DNA of 48,663 nt, taken from positions 1 through 48,663 of the forward strand of contig JAGWSG010000069.1 in assembly GCA_028876335.1 (NCBI GenBank). Reading direction: 5' to 3'. This document shows positions 17,544 through 25,969 of the stretch, in pieces (within the stretch, counting starts at the first letter, position 1; each line of letters begins with the position of its first letter). The notes beneath the pieces are model-generated. The model did no database searches, was not told where the DNA came from, and was given only the letters and a program-made list of their open reading frames with translations. The translations under genes were made by a program, and so were the position numbers. The stretch is from Acidobacteriota bacterium (lineage in GTDB: Bacteria; Acidobacteriota; Terriglobia; Terriglobales; Acidobacteriaceae).

Positions 17544-18932
17544 TTAGACATCCTGTTTCGATTCAATTTGACCCAAATCCATGGTGCCAGCATCAGCCAC
17601 TCGCACTTTCTGCCTGGGCACAACCAGAATGAGGGCCGCATTCAGAACCGTAAGCCCAGCCAGCAGATACAGTCCGGCATTGCTTGAGTGAAAATGTTCA
17701 TCGGCCCAGACCTTTACATTTGGCGCGACAAACCCCCCAAGATTGCCCATCGTGATCACGGCAATTCCACCCGCGGCCGCGCGGTCCGCCAGATATCCGG
17801 TGGGAAAAGTCCAGAACAACGGCTGCACGGCGATGAACGTTGCAATGCCAATCGACAACGCAAGAATGCCCAGGACCGGACCAGCTGTCGGGAAGACAAA
17901 GCTGGCAGACCCGCCAAGGAACATTGCCCCCGCTGCAAGATTTCTATGAGACTGCGATCGATCTGCCTTCAATGGCAGCCACCACACCAGAACCAGCGCC
18001 ACCATCCAGGGGATTGCTGAGACAACGCCTACTTCGAGTCCTGCGGACTTATGAATGAGAGCTCCAACCTCTGTTGGCAGATAAAAGACCACACCGTACA
18101 CACTGATTTGAATCAACGTATAAATGGCCAGATAGTGCAGCACCTGCTTGTCGCGCACCATCTTCAGCAACCTGCCGGGGCTCGATGCACGCCTCTCACT
18201 CTCCTCCGAACTCAGAACATGCATCAACACCTGCCGTTCTTCCTCAGGCATCCATCTCGCTTGCGCAGGCTTGTCATCCAGATACCAGAACGCAGCAATG
18301 CCCACAAGCACGGCAATGGCGCCCTCGATCAGAAACATCCACTGCCATCCCTGCAATCCGCCTACGTTATGCAACTCCAGCAGCAACCCCGAAAGCGGAC
18401 TTCCAAAGATCAGCGCAATCGGCACTCCTATATAGAACAGACCCATGATTTGCCCGCGCACGCGACTTGGGAACCAGTACGTTAAATACAGAATCACGCC
18501 AGGAAAGAATCCTGCCTCTGTAATGCCCAGCAGCAGCCGCAGCGAGTAAAGAGACGCATCGCCTTTCACGAACATGGTCGCCATTGAGACCGTGCCCCAC
18601 GCGATGAGGATGACGGTCATCCAGATTTTGGCGCCGATACGATGTAGAAGCAAATTGCTGGGGAATCCGCACAGCGAGTAGCTAATAAAAAACAAGCCTG
18701 CGGCAAGTGCATAGCTTTCTGGAGAGATACCAACGTATCGTTGTAGTGGCTCTTTCGCAAAACCAATATTCGACCGATCCAGAAACGACACCACGTACAT
18801 CAGCATAAGAAACGGAACAAGCCGCATGCGCGCGCGACCAACGGCCCGGTCGAGTGTCGCGCGCGCAGAATTGTTGTCCACCGGCGATGCTATGTGGCTT
18901 GACGGATCAGGATTCGTTTCGGTTACAGTCAA
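17544..18932 (-). CDS. MFS transporter, ACS family, probable L-rhamnonate importer
   Basis: Twelve-helix major facilitator protein of 462 residues from the anion:cation symporter family, which includes hexuronate and rhamnonate carriers. Visible are the opening VPFLMLMYVVSFLDRSNIGFAK, RLLLGITEAGFFPGVILYLTYWFP typical of this family, and a central cytoplasmic loop with RWMPEEERQ. The start is TTG 18932, supported by GAGGA 5-6 nt upstream on the minus strand. Context with rhmD and the lactonase-like amidohydrolase makes L-rhamnonate the likely substrate, as with the E. coli YfaV neighbour of YfaW. Substrate is inferred, not proven. Confidence 0.88.
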   Translation of the reverse strand: MTVTETNPDPSSHIASPVDNNSARATLDRAVGRARMRLVPFLMLMYVVSFLDRSNIGFAKEPLQRYVGISPESYALAAGLFFISYSLCGFPSNLLLHRIGAKIWMTVILIAWGTVSMATMFVKGDASLYSLRLLLGITEAGFFPGVILYLTYWFPSRVRGQIMGLFYIGVPIALIFGSPLSGLLLELHNVGGLQGWQWMFLIEGAIAVLVGIAAFWYLDDKPAQARWMPEEERQVLMHVLSSEESERRASSPGRLLKMVRDKQVLHYLAIYTLIQISVYGVVFYLPTEVGALIHKSAGLEVGVVSAIPWMVALVLVWWLPLKADRSQSHRNLAAGAMFLGGSASFVFPTAGPVLGILALSIGIATFIAVQPLFWTFPTGYLADRAAAGGIAVITMGNLGGFVAPNVKVWADEHFHSSNAGLYLLAGLTVLNAALILVVPRQKVRVADAGTMDLGQIESKQDV

Positions 18933-18970
18933 TTCATCCTCGAATCTCTGCGATATGAGCGCTTATCGCA

Positions 18971-19936
18971 TTACGCAACCGTCTGGTTGCTCTTTCTTTG
19001 TTGCCAGCGATAGGCCTTAACCGAATTTCTCCAGTAATACTTCTCCTGTGCACTCTGAGACTTGCCCACCATGTATGTGCGCACAATGTCAAACGTAGCC
19101 GCGTACGGAGCCACGTGGTCGCTGTTTGGCCAATCGCTTCCAAAAAGCACATGATCTTCACCAAACGTATTCCAAAGCGGATCAAGCATTTTCGCGTAAA
19201 AGCCTGCATCCTGCACAAGCTGTCTGTCTTTTACCACCGGAATCTCCGATAGCTTCACGTAGACTTGTGGGCTCTCCGCCAGCCGCTTCAGGTTCGCCCA
19301 GTATTCCTTCTGCACCTTTTCATCGTCAGGTATCTTGGCGTTCGGCATATGGTCCATCACAATGCGCAGATCAGGAACGCGTTCGCTCACCTGCAGAGCT
19401 GCCCGAATCAGTCGAGGGTCGGGATTTGCGCACTCGAACACAAGCCCGGCCTCCGACAGCGCCTTCAGGCCATCCACAAAGCCCGGCTTTTCCAGATCTG
19501 CCATAAGATCACGGTTCCAAAGATTGCCGTAGCGAATGCCGAGAAATAGCCTGTTTGCATGCAGCGTATCGAGCCTTCTGTGAAACTCAGATGAGGACGG
19601 AATTAGATCACCGATCATTCCCACCATAATCGGGTGTTTCTCCACCTCATGCAGTAGCCACTCATTGTCTGTATCCAGCGGACTGGCCTCGATCGCAATT
19701 GCGCCAACTACGCCGAACGGCTTGGACAGGGCAGCATACCTGTCGGGCAGGGCCGGTTTATAGAGAGCGGTATCGTCCTTGGTCGGCCAGGGCACACCGC
19801 CTGGACGTGTTGGATCGAACAAATGAATATGAGCATCAATAATTGGAAAACTCGTCTTCTGGCTCAGTAAGGGGTGGCTCACAGCTAGTGCTGCCGCCCC
19901 CATGGCGGTTAACTTTAAGGCATCACGCCGTTGCAT
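18971..19936 (-). CDS. Amidohydrolase-2 family, probable exported sugar lactonase
   Basis: Metal-dependent hydrolase of 321 residues related to L-fuconolactonase/L-rhamnono-lactonase (COG3618 type). The N-terminus MQRRDALKLTAMGAAALA has a twin-arginine and hydrophobic core, suggesting Tat export. The TIM-barrel core starts with IIDAHIHLFDP (H36, H38), has IVMDHMPNAK and VYVKLSE, and ends with LFGSDWPNSD containing the metal/catalytic Asp. A good Shine-Dalgarno (GGAG, 6 nt) precedes ATG 19936. As first gene before the MFS carrier and rhmD, it probably opens L-rhamnono-1,4-lactone. If exported, the reaction would be periplasmic. Confidence 0.85.
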   Translation of the reverse strand: MQRRDALKLTAMGAAALAVSHPLLSQKTSFPIIDAHIHLFDPTRPGGVPWPTKDDTALYKPALPDRYAALSKPFGVVGAIAIEASPLDTDNEWLLHEVEKHPIMVGMIGDLIPSSSEFHRRLDTLHANRLFLGIRYGNLWNRDLMADLEKPGFVDGLKALSEAGLVFECANPDPRLIRAALQVSERVPDLRIVMDHMPNAKIPDDEKVQKEYWANLKRLAESPQVYVKLSEIPVVKDRQLVQDAGFYAKMLDPLWNTFGEDHVLFGSDWPNSDHVAPYAATFDIVRTYMVGKSQSAQEKYYWRNSVKAYRWQQRKSNQTVA

Positions 19937-19993
19937 GGATTACTCCAGAGAAATTTTCGGTGCGAATACAACTGCACCTGTTCCGTGCATAGT

Positions 19994-20023
19994 TTTATAG
20001 TTCGCCCGAAGCGCAAATGGCAA
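19994..20023 (-). promoter_or_regulatory. Sigma70-type promoter of the rhamnonate operon
   Basis: On the minus strand TTGCCA (20023-20018) and TATAAA (19999-19994) each match 5 of 6 consensus bases and are separated by 18 nt. The predicted transcript start is about 50 nt upstream of the amidohydrolase ATG. Confidence 0.55.
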
Positions 20024-20093
20024 TTAATTTACCCAATGCAACAAAATTACCCGAGAATGACCCGTCGAATCAGCGCATGTACTCTGTATTGCG

Positions 20094-21470
20094 CTACCCT
20101 CTCGACTGCAGATCAATCCCCAGTTGTTGGCATTTCTTATAAAAGTGGCTGCGCTCCAGACCCAGCGCCTTTGCCGTTTGGGTCACATTGCGGCCATGCA
20201 ATTCCAGTTCCGCCAACACAGTGTTTCGCTCAAAATCATGAACGCGATCAGCCAGCGGGCCGTCAGTGGTTACCGTGTCCGGGTTAATTAGCTTCACTCC
20301 ACCGCGCAAGGCAGGTAGCGCCATCTCCACTATTTCAGCCGTTACTTCCTCATCGCACAAAAGTAAGAGACGCTCCACTACATTCCTTAGCTCGCGAATG
20401 TTCCCTGGCCAGCGATACCTCTTTAAGGCGTCCATTGCGTCGGGAGCAAAATTCGCGGGTTTCCACCCGTTCTGTGCACTCACCTGCGTGGCAAAATGTT
20501 CCACCAGCGCTGGCAGGTCTTCATTGCGCTGTCGCAACGGTGGCAACTCCACGGGGAAAACCACCACTCGGTGATAAAGGTCCCGGCGAAATGCTCCCTC
20601 TTCCACAAGCTGTTCCAGATTGCGATGCGTTGCCACCACTACGCGCACATCCACACGAATGGACTTATCACCGCCCACGCGCTCTACTTCACCTTCCTCC
20701 AACACGCGCAGTAACTTCGCCTGCATCGTCAAGGGCATATCACCAATTTCATCCAAAAACAGTGTGCCGCGATGAGCCTGCTCAAACTTGCCCGCATGGC
20801 GCTGCGTTGCCCCCGTAAACGAGCCTTTCTCATGCCCGAAAAGTTCGCTTTCGATCAGCTCCGCCGGCACCGCCGCACAATTGAGCGTGACAAATGGTCC
20901 ACCGGCGCGGCCGCTCTTTTCATGCAGTGTGCGTGCAGCCAGTTCCTTGCCGGTACCCGTCTCACCATAAATACAAACGCGCGTTTCACTGGCAGCCACG
21001 CGCTCCAGTTGCGCCATTACGCGCCGCATTATCTCGCCCGAATAGACAAGTGTGTGCTTGCCAATTCTGAGGCGAAGGTCGCGATTCTCCGCCTCGAGTC
21101 GCGAGAGCTTCAGTGCGTTCTCCAGCGTTACCATCAGCTTCTCGGTCGAAAGCGGCTTCTCCAGAAAATCAAGCGCGCCCAGTCGCGTCGCACGAACCGC
21201 AATTTCAATATGCGCCTGACCGCTCATCATCACCACCGGCGCGGATATGCCCGCATTCTTCAAATCTTCCAGCAACGCCAGTCCATCGCGCTTGGGCATC
21301 ACCACGTCAGAAAGAATCAAATCGAAAGGCTGCGATTGCGCCAGTTCCAAGGCGCGCGCCGCGTTGTCGCACACCACAGCCTCATGACCTGACAGCCTAA
21401 ACGCACGCGACAACGAGGCCAAAGTATTCGCCTCGTCATCCACAATCAGAATGTTCGCCTTTGTACTCAT
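20094..21470 (-). CDS. NtrC/NtrX-family sigma54-dependent response regulator
   Basis: Enhancer-binding activator of 458 residues. The receiver has D11/D12, phospho-acceptor D55 in [12 protein letters not shown] and K105 in FLEKP. The AAA+ domain has Walker A GETGTGKE (169-176), the sigma54-contact loop GSFTGA (216-221, Ser where most have Ala), Walker [11 protein letters not shown] and the arginine-finger region FRRDLYHR. The C-terminal Fis-type helix-turn-helix is [19 protein letters not shown]. The gene is last in the run that starts with the L,D-transpeptidase and overlaps the kinase by 4 nt. No sigma54 -24/-12 promoter was found nearby, so its targets are probably elsewhere. Confidence 0.95.
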   Translation of the reverse strand: MSTKANILIVDDEANTLASLSRAFRLSGHEAVVCDNAARALELAQSQPFDLILSDVVMPKRDGLALLEDLKNAGISAPVVMMSGQAHIEIAVRATRLGALDFLEKPLSTEKLMVTLENALKLSRLEAENRDLRLRIGKHTLVYSGEIMRRVMAQLERVAASETRVCIYGETGTGKELAARTLHEKSGRAGGPFVTLNCAAVPAELIESELFGHEKGSFTGATQRHAGKFEQAHRGTLFLDEIGDMPLTMQAKLLRVLEEGEVERVGGDKSIRVDVRVVVATHRNLEQLVEEGAFRRDLYHRVVVFPVELPPLRQRNEDLPALVEHFATQVSAQNGWKPANFAPDAMDALKRYRWPGNIRELRNVVERLLLLCDEEVTAEIVEMALPALRGGVKLINPDTVTTDGPLADRVHDFERNTVLAELELHGRNVTQTAKALGLERSHFYKKCQQLGIDLQSRG

Positions 21471-23263
21471 CCGTTCGCCCTGGGCAGCGTAATGATAAAC
21501 GTTGCGCCGCGCCCAGCATGGCTCTCCACCGCAATCGTTCCGTTATGGTCTGCAATCACTGACTGCACAATGGCGAGTCCGAGCCCCGTGCCGTGCTGCT
21601 TCGTCGTGTAATACGGAGTGAACAAACGTTCGCACTCCTCTTGCGTTAGTCCTTCGCCCGAGTCGGCCACACGCATCTCAATCCCACTCTCCACTGGATG
21701 CGCAGCAAGCGTCAGAATTCCGCCGTCAGGCATCGCATCCATGGCATTCAACACTAAGTTGGACAACGCACGGTGCATCAACTCGCGATCGACTTCAAGC
21801 GGCATCGGTTCGCTTGACACATCCAGTTTGAGGTCGATCTTCGCGTTCTCTTTTCCGCCGGAATAAAGCGAAAACGCTCGTCTCACAATCTCTGCAGCAT
21901 CCACACGCTCAAGCTCCGGCTTCGGCATTTTGCTGAAGTCGCTGAATCGCCCAATGATTGCTTTGAGATTTGAGATCTCCGTCGTCAGCGTCTGTGTGCT
22001 CTCCTGAAACACCTCGTCGAATTCCGCTTCAGGTAATGCACGCGCACGCTGCAAATTCTCCACCGTTATCTGCAATGGAAAGAGCGGATTCTTCAACTCG
22101 TGGGCAAGCCGCCGCGCCAGTTCGCGCCAAGCAGCCACACGTTCGGTTTGCACCAGCTTTTCACTCTGGTTCTTCAGTTGCTCCGTCATGTGGTTAAAGC
22201 TCTGCGCCAGTACTTCCACTTCGCCCGGCCCTTCCTCGGGTACGCGTGTGTCCCAATTCCCTTCCGCAACGTCCTCCGCTGCCTGTGCAAGCCTCTCAAT
22301 CGGCCTTGACACGCGCGCTGCAATCCACAAGCTGAAGATGATCGCCAGCAGAATGCCAGCAGATGCCACACCGTACGCGGTAGTACGAATCGTCTGTTGC
22401 GCCTCGACCATGCCAGCACGCGACAATGCCACCGTCAACACTGCCAACACCTGGCCTGCTTCATTCTTCAGAGGAATCGCCGTGACATTGGCGCTGTCTT
22501 CTCGTCTGCTTGTCAGATAGAGAATGCTGCTTGTCTGATCTCCAGACCTTAATGCCCTTTCAATTAACGTTGAATATTGTTCTGCTCCAACAATATTGCC
22601 GTTCACGCCGATCAGTTGCCGGGTATTAAAACTGGGAATCGCTGCTGTCGCAGCCTGGCCTGAGCTCGACCCAGTCATCGTGTAAAGCCCAATAGTCATT
22701 CCAGGAGCAATTGGAAGCTCGGCTAAAAAATTCTTATCAAGTCTCTCTCCACCAATCAGAGTCACGGAAGGAGCAGCATTGCCAATCGATCGCACAGCGA
22801 AAAGTCCGAGGGTCGTACTTCCGTCGGGCAATTCTTCCTGCTTCAGGAAAGCGCCCTGCGGTGCTGCTTTCACCGCTGGTTCTGGATAACCAAATCGTGC
22901 AGGCCACTGAGCCGAACTCACCATATTTCCATCCGGCCCCACAATCTCAAGAAAATCCAGTTGCGCATCCTGCGCCATGGTCTGAGCTGCCGTCACGTAT
23001 TGTGCAGAATCATCCGACTGCGCAATCTCGAAGGCCATTGACCTGGCTCTGTCGCTCACCGCCAATCTTTCTACAGACGCCGCCACCTCGGATGATCGAG
23101 TTTGAAATTCACGTTGAAACTGGCTGACAAACAGCGCTGTCTCCTGCTGATCGCGTTCCTCGAAAACGGTTCGCATGCGCACCAGCACTGTCCACGCAAC
23201 TGCGGCAACTGATGCCGCAACGGTTAAGGAAAATAAGATCAATAACCTCTGGCGCAGGCTCAA
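21467..23263 (-). CDS. NtrY-like sensor histidine kinase with HAMP domain
   Basis: Membrane sensor kinase of 598 residues. Helix 1 spans about 8-28, a large periplasmic domain about 30-292, helix 2 about 295-315, then HAMP (about 312-365), a phosphotransfer helix with RRLAHELKNPLFPLQ (H388) and an HATPase domain with LVLNAMDAMPDGG, DSGEGL and GTGLGLAIVQSV. The HELKN box and the P-rich PLFPLQ are typical of NtrY/NtrB-type partners of sigma54 regulators. It overlaps both the upstream solute-binding-protein gene and the downstream regulator by 4 nt, so all three are tightly coupled in translation. Confidence 0.93.
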   Translation of the reverse strand: MSLRQRLLILFSLTVAASVAAVAWTVLVRMRTVFEERDQQETALFVSQFQREFQTRSSEVAASVERLAVSDRARSMAFEIAQSDDSAQYVTAAQTMAQDAQLDFLEIVGPDGNMVSSAQWPARFGYPEPAVKAAPQGAFLKQEELPDGSTTLGLFAVRSIGNAAPSVTLIGGERLDKNFLAELPIAPGMTIGLYTMTGSSSGQAATAAIPSFNTRQLIGVNGNIVGAEQYSTLIERALRSGDQTSSILYLTSRREDSANVTAIPLKNEAGQVLAVLTVALSRAGMVEAQQTIRTTAYGVASAGILLAIIFSLWIAARVSRPIERLAQAAEDVAEGNWDTRVPEEGPGEVEVLAQSFNHMTEQLKNQSEKLVQTERVAAWRELARRLAHELKNPLFPLQITVENLQRARALPEAEFDEVFQESTQTLTTEISNLKAIIGRFSDFSKMPKPELERVDAAEIVRRAFSLYSGGKENAKIDLKLDVSSEPMPLEVDRELMHRALSNLVLNAMDAMPDGGILTLAAHPVESGIEMRVADSGEGLTQEECERLFTPYYTTKQHGTGLGLAIVQSVIADHNGTIAVESHAGRGATFIITLPRANG

Positions 23264-24627
23264 GGAGCGTCCTCCAGGGAGGTATCCGCAATATCCGGAG
23301 AACCATCAACATCAAGTTCCAATTCACGCACACGCGGTCCGGTGGCATAGGCTCTTGGCAAATAAAGCAGGGGAATCACCGTGTGTGAAGCCAGAAAATC
23401 TCTTTCAGTTCTGTATAGCTCCGTCGACGAACCATACTCCGCTCCCTGCGGTGCGACTTCTCCACCTTCTCGCATCAACAGTGCCAGTAGATAAGCCGGC
23501 TTACGTGCTTCCATCGGCAAGATACGCAGTGCAAGGTCAGCTTGCCGTCCCTCCGCAGCTGTTGTCTGCGCATTGAAGCCTGCCTCTTTCAAATTCAGTG
23601 CAATACGCTGCGCGGCCAATTGCATCGCAGCTCCACCTTCGCTGCTAAGTAACAAAGGCGGCGTGTTCAAACCACCGCGCAACCGAAATGCTTCATTCAT
23701 GTCCCGGGTAGTTGAGAAAAGAAAAGCGTAGCCGCTTACATCTTCCGGCAACAGACTCGCTGTTGGCTCTGCCTGTTTTTGAAAAATCACGTTCGCAAGT
23801 GCAGCTCGATCCACCGCATTTGCAATTGCCCCACGCAACATCGGGTTCGCGAGCGCTCTGCTTCCGTCCACGTGCAGCTCCAGCAGTTGCGCCTCTTGCG
23901 CAGCCACCACATTCAGTCGCTGCTGGCGCGCCTGTCGCAGCATCTCCGGCGGAACCTCCACAACATCCGCGCGTCCCACACTCAAGTCAAGCCACTGGTC
24001 ACGCACGGCGCGATGCACTCGAATCTCCACCCCATCCAAATACGGACGCCCGCGCCAGCAATTATCGTTCGCCGCCATCTGCAGAACTCCGCTTGCGAAA
24101 CCAGTCACCCGGAATGGCCCGGTGCCTATATTGCCAGCCGGTGTCGAACCGTCCGCTTTCGCTGTCAGTGCAATTAAAAATTCATCGCTTGCCAACAACG
24201 CAGGCAGGTTCGGCATTGCTGCCTCGCCGGTAAACACCACTGTGCTTCCCAGCACGCGAGCGGCATTCCACGGGCAGTGATCACCGCAATCCGCATTCAA
24301 CGATGCAACTACATTGGCAGCGCTCAGCGGAGTGCCATCCTGAAATACAACTCCGGCCCGCAGCTGAAACTGCCATCGATGATCGTTATTGTCCGACTTC
24401 CAGCTCAACGCCAGCGCCGGTTGCAAAGTGCCCGCCGCATCAAAGTCCGTAAGCCCATCCATTACCAGCCGCCGCGCAATGCCCGTTCCACGCTGCCATG
24501 GATCTCCAGCAATCTCCACGTGCAGCGTACCGCCATATGCTGGCCGCGTACGCGCGTGTGCGCACGGCGCTGCCGCAAGCAGCATCCCAAGCAACACTCC
24601 GCGACTAATTACAACTCGCCGTAACAC
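23260..24627 (-). CDS. Family 5 extracellular solute-binding protein (orphan)
   Basis: Periplasmic binding protein of 455 residues, of the peptide/nickel (SBP_bac_5) family. A signal peptide ends near CAHARTRPAYGG without a proper lipobox. The family core is clear: YGGTLHVEI, LQPALALSWKSDNNDHRWQFQLRAG with VFQDGTPLSAANVVASL, NIGTGPFRVTGF and a C-terminal IPLLYLP. The GTG 24627 start is supported by AGGTGA 5 nt upstream. No permease or ATPase gene is nearby. The gene instead sits directly before, and overlaps, a sensor kinase gene, suggesting it acts as a ligand co-sensor. It is somewhat short for the family (usually 500 or more). Confidence 0.87.
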   Translation of the reverse strand: MLRRVVISRGVLLGMLLAAAPCAHARTRPAYGGTLHVEIAGDPWQRGTGIARRLVMDGLTDFDAAGTLQPALALSWKSDNNDHRWQFQLRAGVVFQDGTPLSAANVVASLNADCGDHCPWNAARVLGSTVVFTGEAAMPNLPALLASDEFLIALTAKADGSTPAGNIGTGPFRVTGFASGVLQMAANDNCWRGRPYLDGVEIRVHRAVRDQWLDLSVGRADVVEVPPEMLRQARQQRLNVVAAQEAQLLELHVDGSRALANPMLRGAIANAVDRAALANVIFQKQAEPTASLLPEDVSGYAFLFSTTRDMNEAFRLRGGLNTPPLLLSSEGGAAMQLAAQRIALNLKEAGFNAQTTAAEGRQADLALRILPMEARKPAYLLALLMREGGEVAPQGAEYGSSTELYRTERDFLASHTVIPLLYLPRAYATGPRVRELELDVDGSPDIADTSLEDAP

Positions 24628-25834
24628 GGTTCACCTCATACTGGTCTGCACTGCGCCGTACAGTTACGTACAAGCTCTTGTTATCGGAGCCAGTCCACAT
24701 CGCCGTAACTGCACCATCCGTCGCCAGAGGAGCGCTCGCCGGTACAGCCTCAAATGCGGGCAGTTCATACGCGCGCAGGCTATCCGTCGCCGCCGCGCCG
24801 GAACTCGATGCTATGACCTGTGCACCCAGCCCGCATCCGGTCGTTATCGAGACAAAGTCCGATCCCCAATCGCGGGTTCCGCTCACCGGCCGCGGCGCAC
24901 TGTTCTCCACCAACTGCACCTTACCGTCGATTCCGCCAATCAGTAGAGCCGCGCCACCCAGGGCGCGCGGCACCAGCGCAGCTGAGTAAAATGGAGGCAG
25001 TTCCACTCCCACATTCGGGGTTACAACTCCCGTAAAGAAATTGCGCCGCGCATTGTAAAAAGCCTTCAACTGCGCACCACCGGTCGCTATTGGGCCGATT
25101 TCCGCAACGGGCCATGGGTCGTCATTGCCGTTGCACTGCGCAATCAAAGTTCCGGCTCCGCCTACGCTATCGGTTTGTCCTGTACACGTTTCGCCCGGCA
25201 GCCATGCAGCAAATCCTCCACTCACGCTCTTCAGCGCTCCGTGCGGATCCCGCGCCATCGTCCCGTGTTGCACAATCGCTGCATGGGCTGACGCTGTCCA
25301 ACCATTCGGCCCGCGCAAGAAATAGACAATCTGATCCGGCTCCAACGCCACCAGGCCCGAACCGGACTCAATCATTCCCAATACGGGCTTATCCGTCAGT
25401 AGAAGTGTCTCACTCAGCAAAGCAACTCCACCCGCACGCATCACACTCTTAGCTGGTCTTGCAGGCAGACTCACCATCGTCACCTGCCTCTGGTTTCCTT
25501 GTACAACTTCGGCCACCCAAAGCCGCTCGCGCGCATTCTCACTCAGCGTCAGGCGCAGCGCATTCGCACTCTCCGCACCGGAGATCGTAATCCCATGTGA
25601 TTTCAAGTCGAGCTCAAACAGCAAACGAATCGCTGCAACATCCGCCACCGCAATCGTCGAGCGATTCTCCACCGTCAACCGCGTCTGCCCAGGCCCCAAA
25701 ATGCCGGCCACCTGCTCCGCAAGCTTCGCCGCTGGTCCATCCCATGGCCCGGGAGCACCCCAGGCAAAATGCGCGGCGACCAATGCAATACCCATTGCCA
25801 GCCAAAAGTATCGTCTTGCTCCGCTCAATTTCAT
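24605..25834 (-). CDS. Exported protein of unknown function
   Basis: Protein of about 409 residues that I do not recognise. ATG 25834 gives a signal peptide or anchor (RRYFWLAMGIALVAAHFAWGAPGPW). The mature part begins with a domain around VENRSTIAVADVAAIRLLFELDLKSHG, a pattern suggesting an early beta-alpha unit. Later it is beta-rich with repeated motifs such as LPAFEAVPASAPLATDGAVTAMW near the end, which could be propeller-like blades. There are paired cysteines (TCTGQ...AQCNG and TTGCG...TASCN). It overlaps the downstream binding-protein gene by 23 nt. Its place between the SPFH and solute-binding genes suggests a role in the same envelope system. Confidence 0.75.
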   Translation of the reverse strand: MKLSGARRYFWLAMGIALVAAHFAWGAPGPWDGPAAKLAEQVAGILGPGQTRLTVENRSTIAVADVAAIRLLFELDLKSHGITISGAESANALRLTLSENARERLWVAEVVQGNQRQVTMVSLPARPAKSVMRAGGVALLSETLLLTDKPVLGMIESGSGLVALEPDQIVYFLRGPNGWTASAHAAIVQHGTMARDPHGALKSVSGGFAAWLPGETCTGQTDSVGGAGTLIAQCNGNDDPWPVAEIGPIATGGAQLKAFYNARRNFFTGVVTPNVGVELPPFYSAALVPRALGGAALLIGGIDGKVQLVENSAPRPVSGTRDWGSDFVSITTGCGLGAQVIASSSGAAATDSLRAYELPAFEAVPASAPLATDGAVTAMWTGSDNKSLYVTVRRSADQYEVNRVTASCN

Positions 25835-25865
25835 CTCTGAGATTCCGTCATCTGCATTTGCGCGG

Positions 25866-25871
25866 ATTATA
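25866..25871 (-). promoter_or_regulatory. Possible internal -10 box
   Basis: A perfect TATAAT on the minus strand lies about 32 nt upstream of ATG 25834, in the 135-nt gap after the SPFH gene, which is the largest gap in this operon. The -35 at 17 nt (ATGAGC) is poor. An internal promoter for the unknown protein, binding protein and two-component genes is possible. Confidence 0.3.
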
Positions 25872-25969
25872 TCGTTCGCCTGTTTTCTGCTCATGTTTTG
25901 GTGGAGCGGCGCTCCCGCACCTCGTTTAAGGTACAGAAGGCACCGCCCCGTCTTGCGCGCGCATCTCAA

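Noticed and set aside
19937..20093. Sigma54 (-24/-12) promoter upstream of the amidohydrolase
   Set aside because: No TGGCAC-N5-TTGC-type match on either strand; a sigma70-like pair was found instead.
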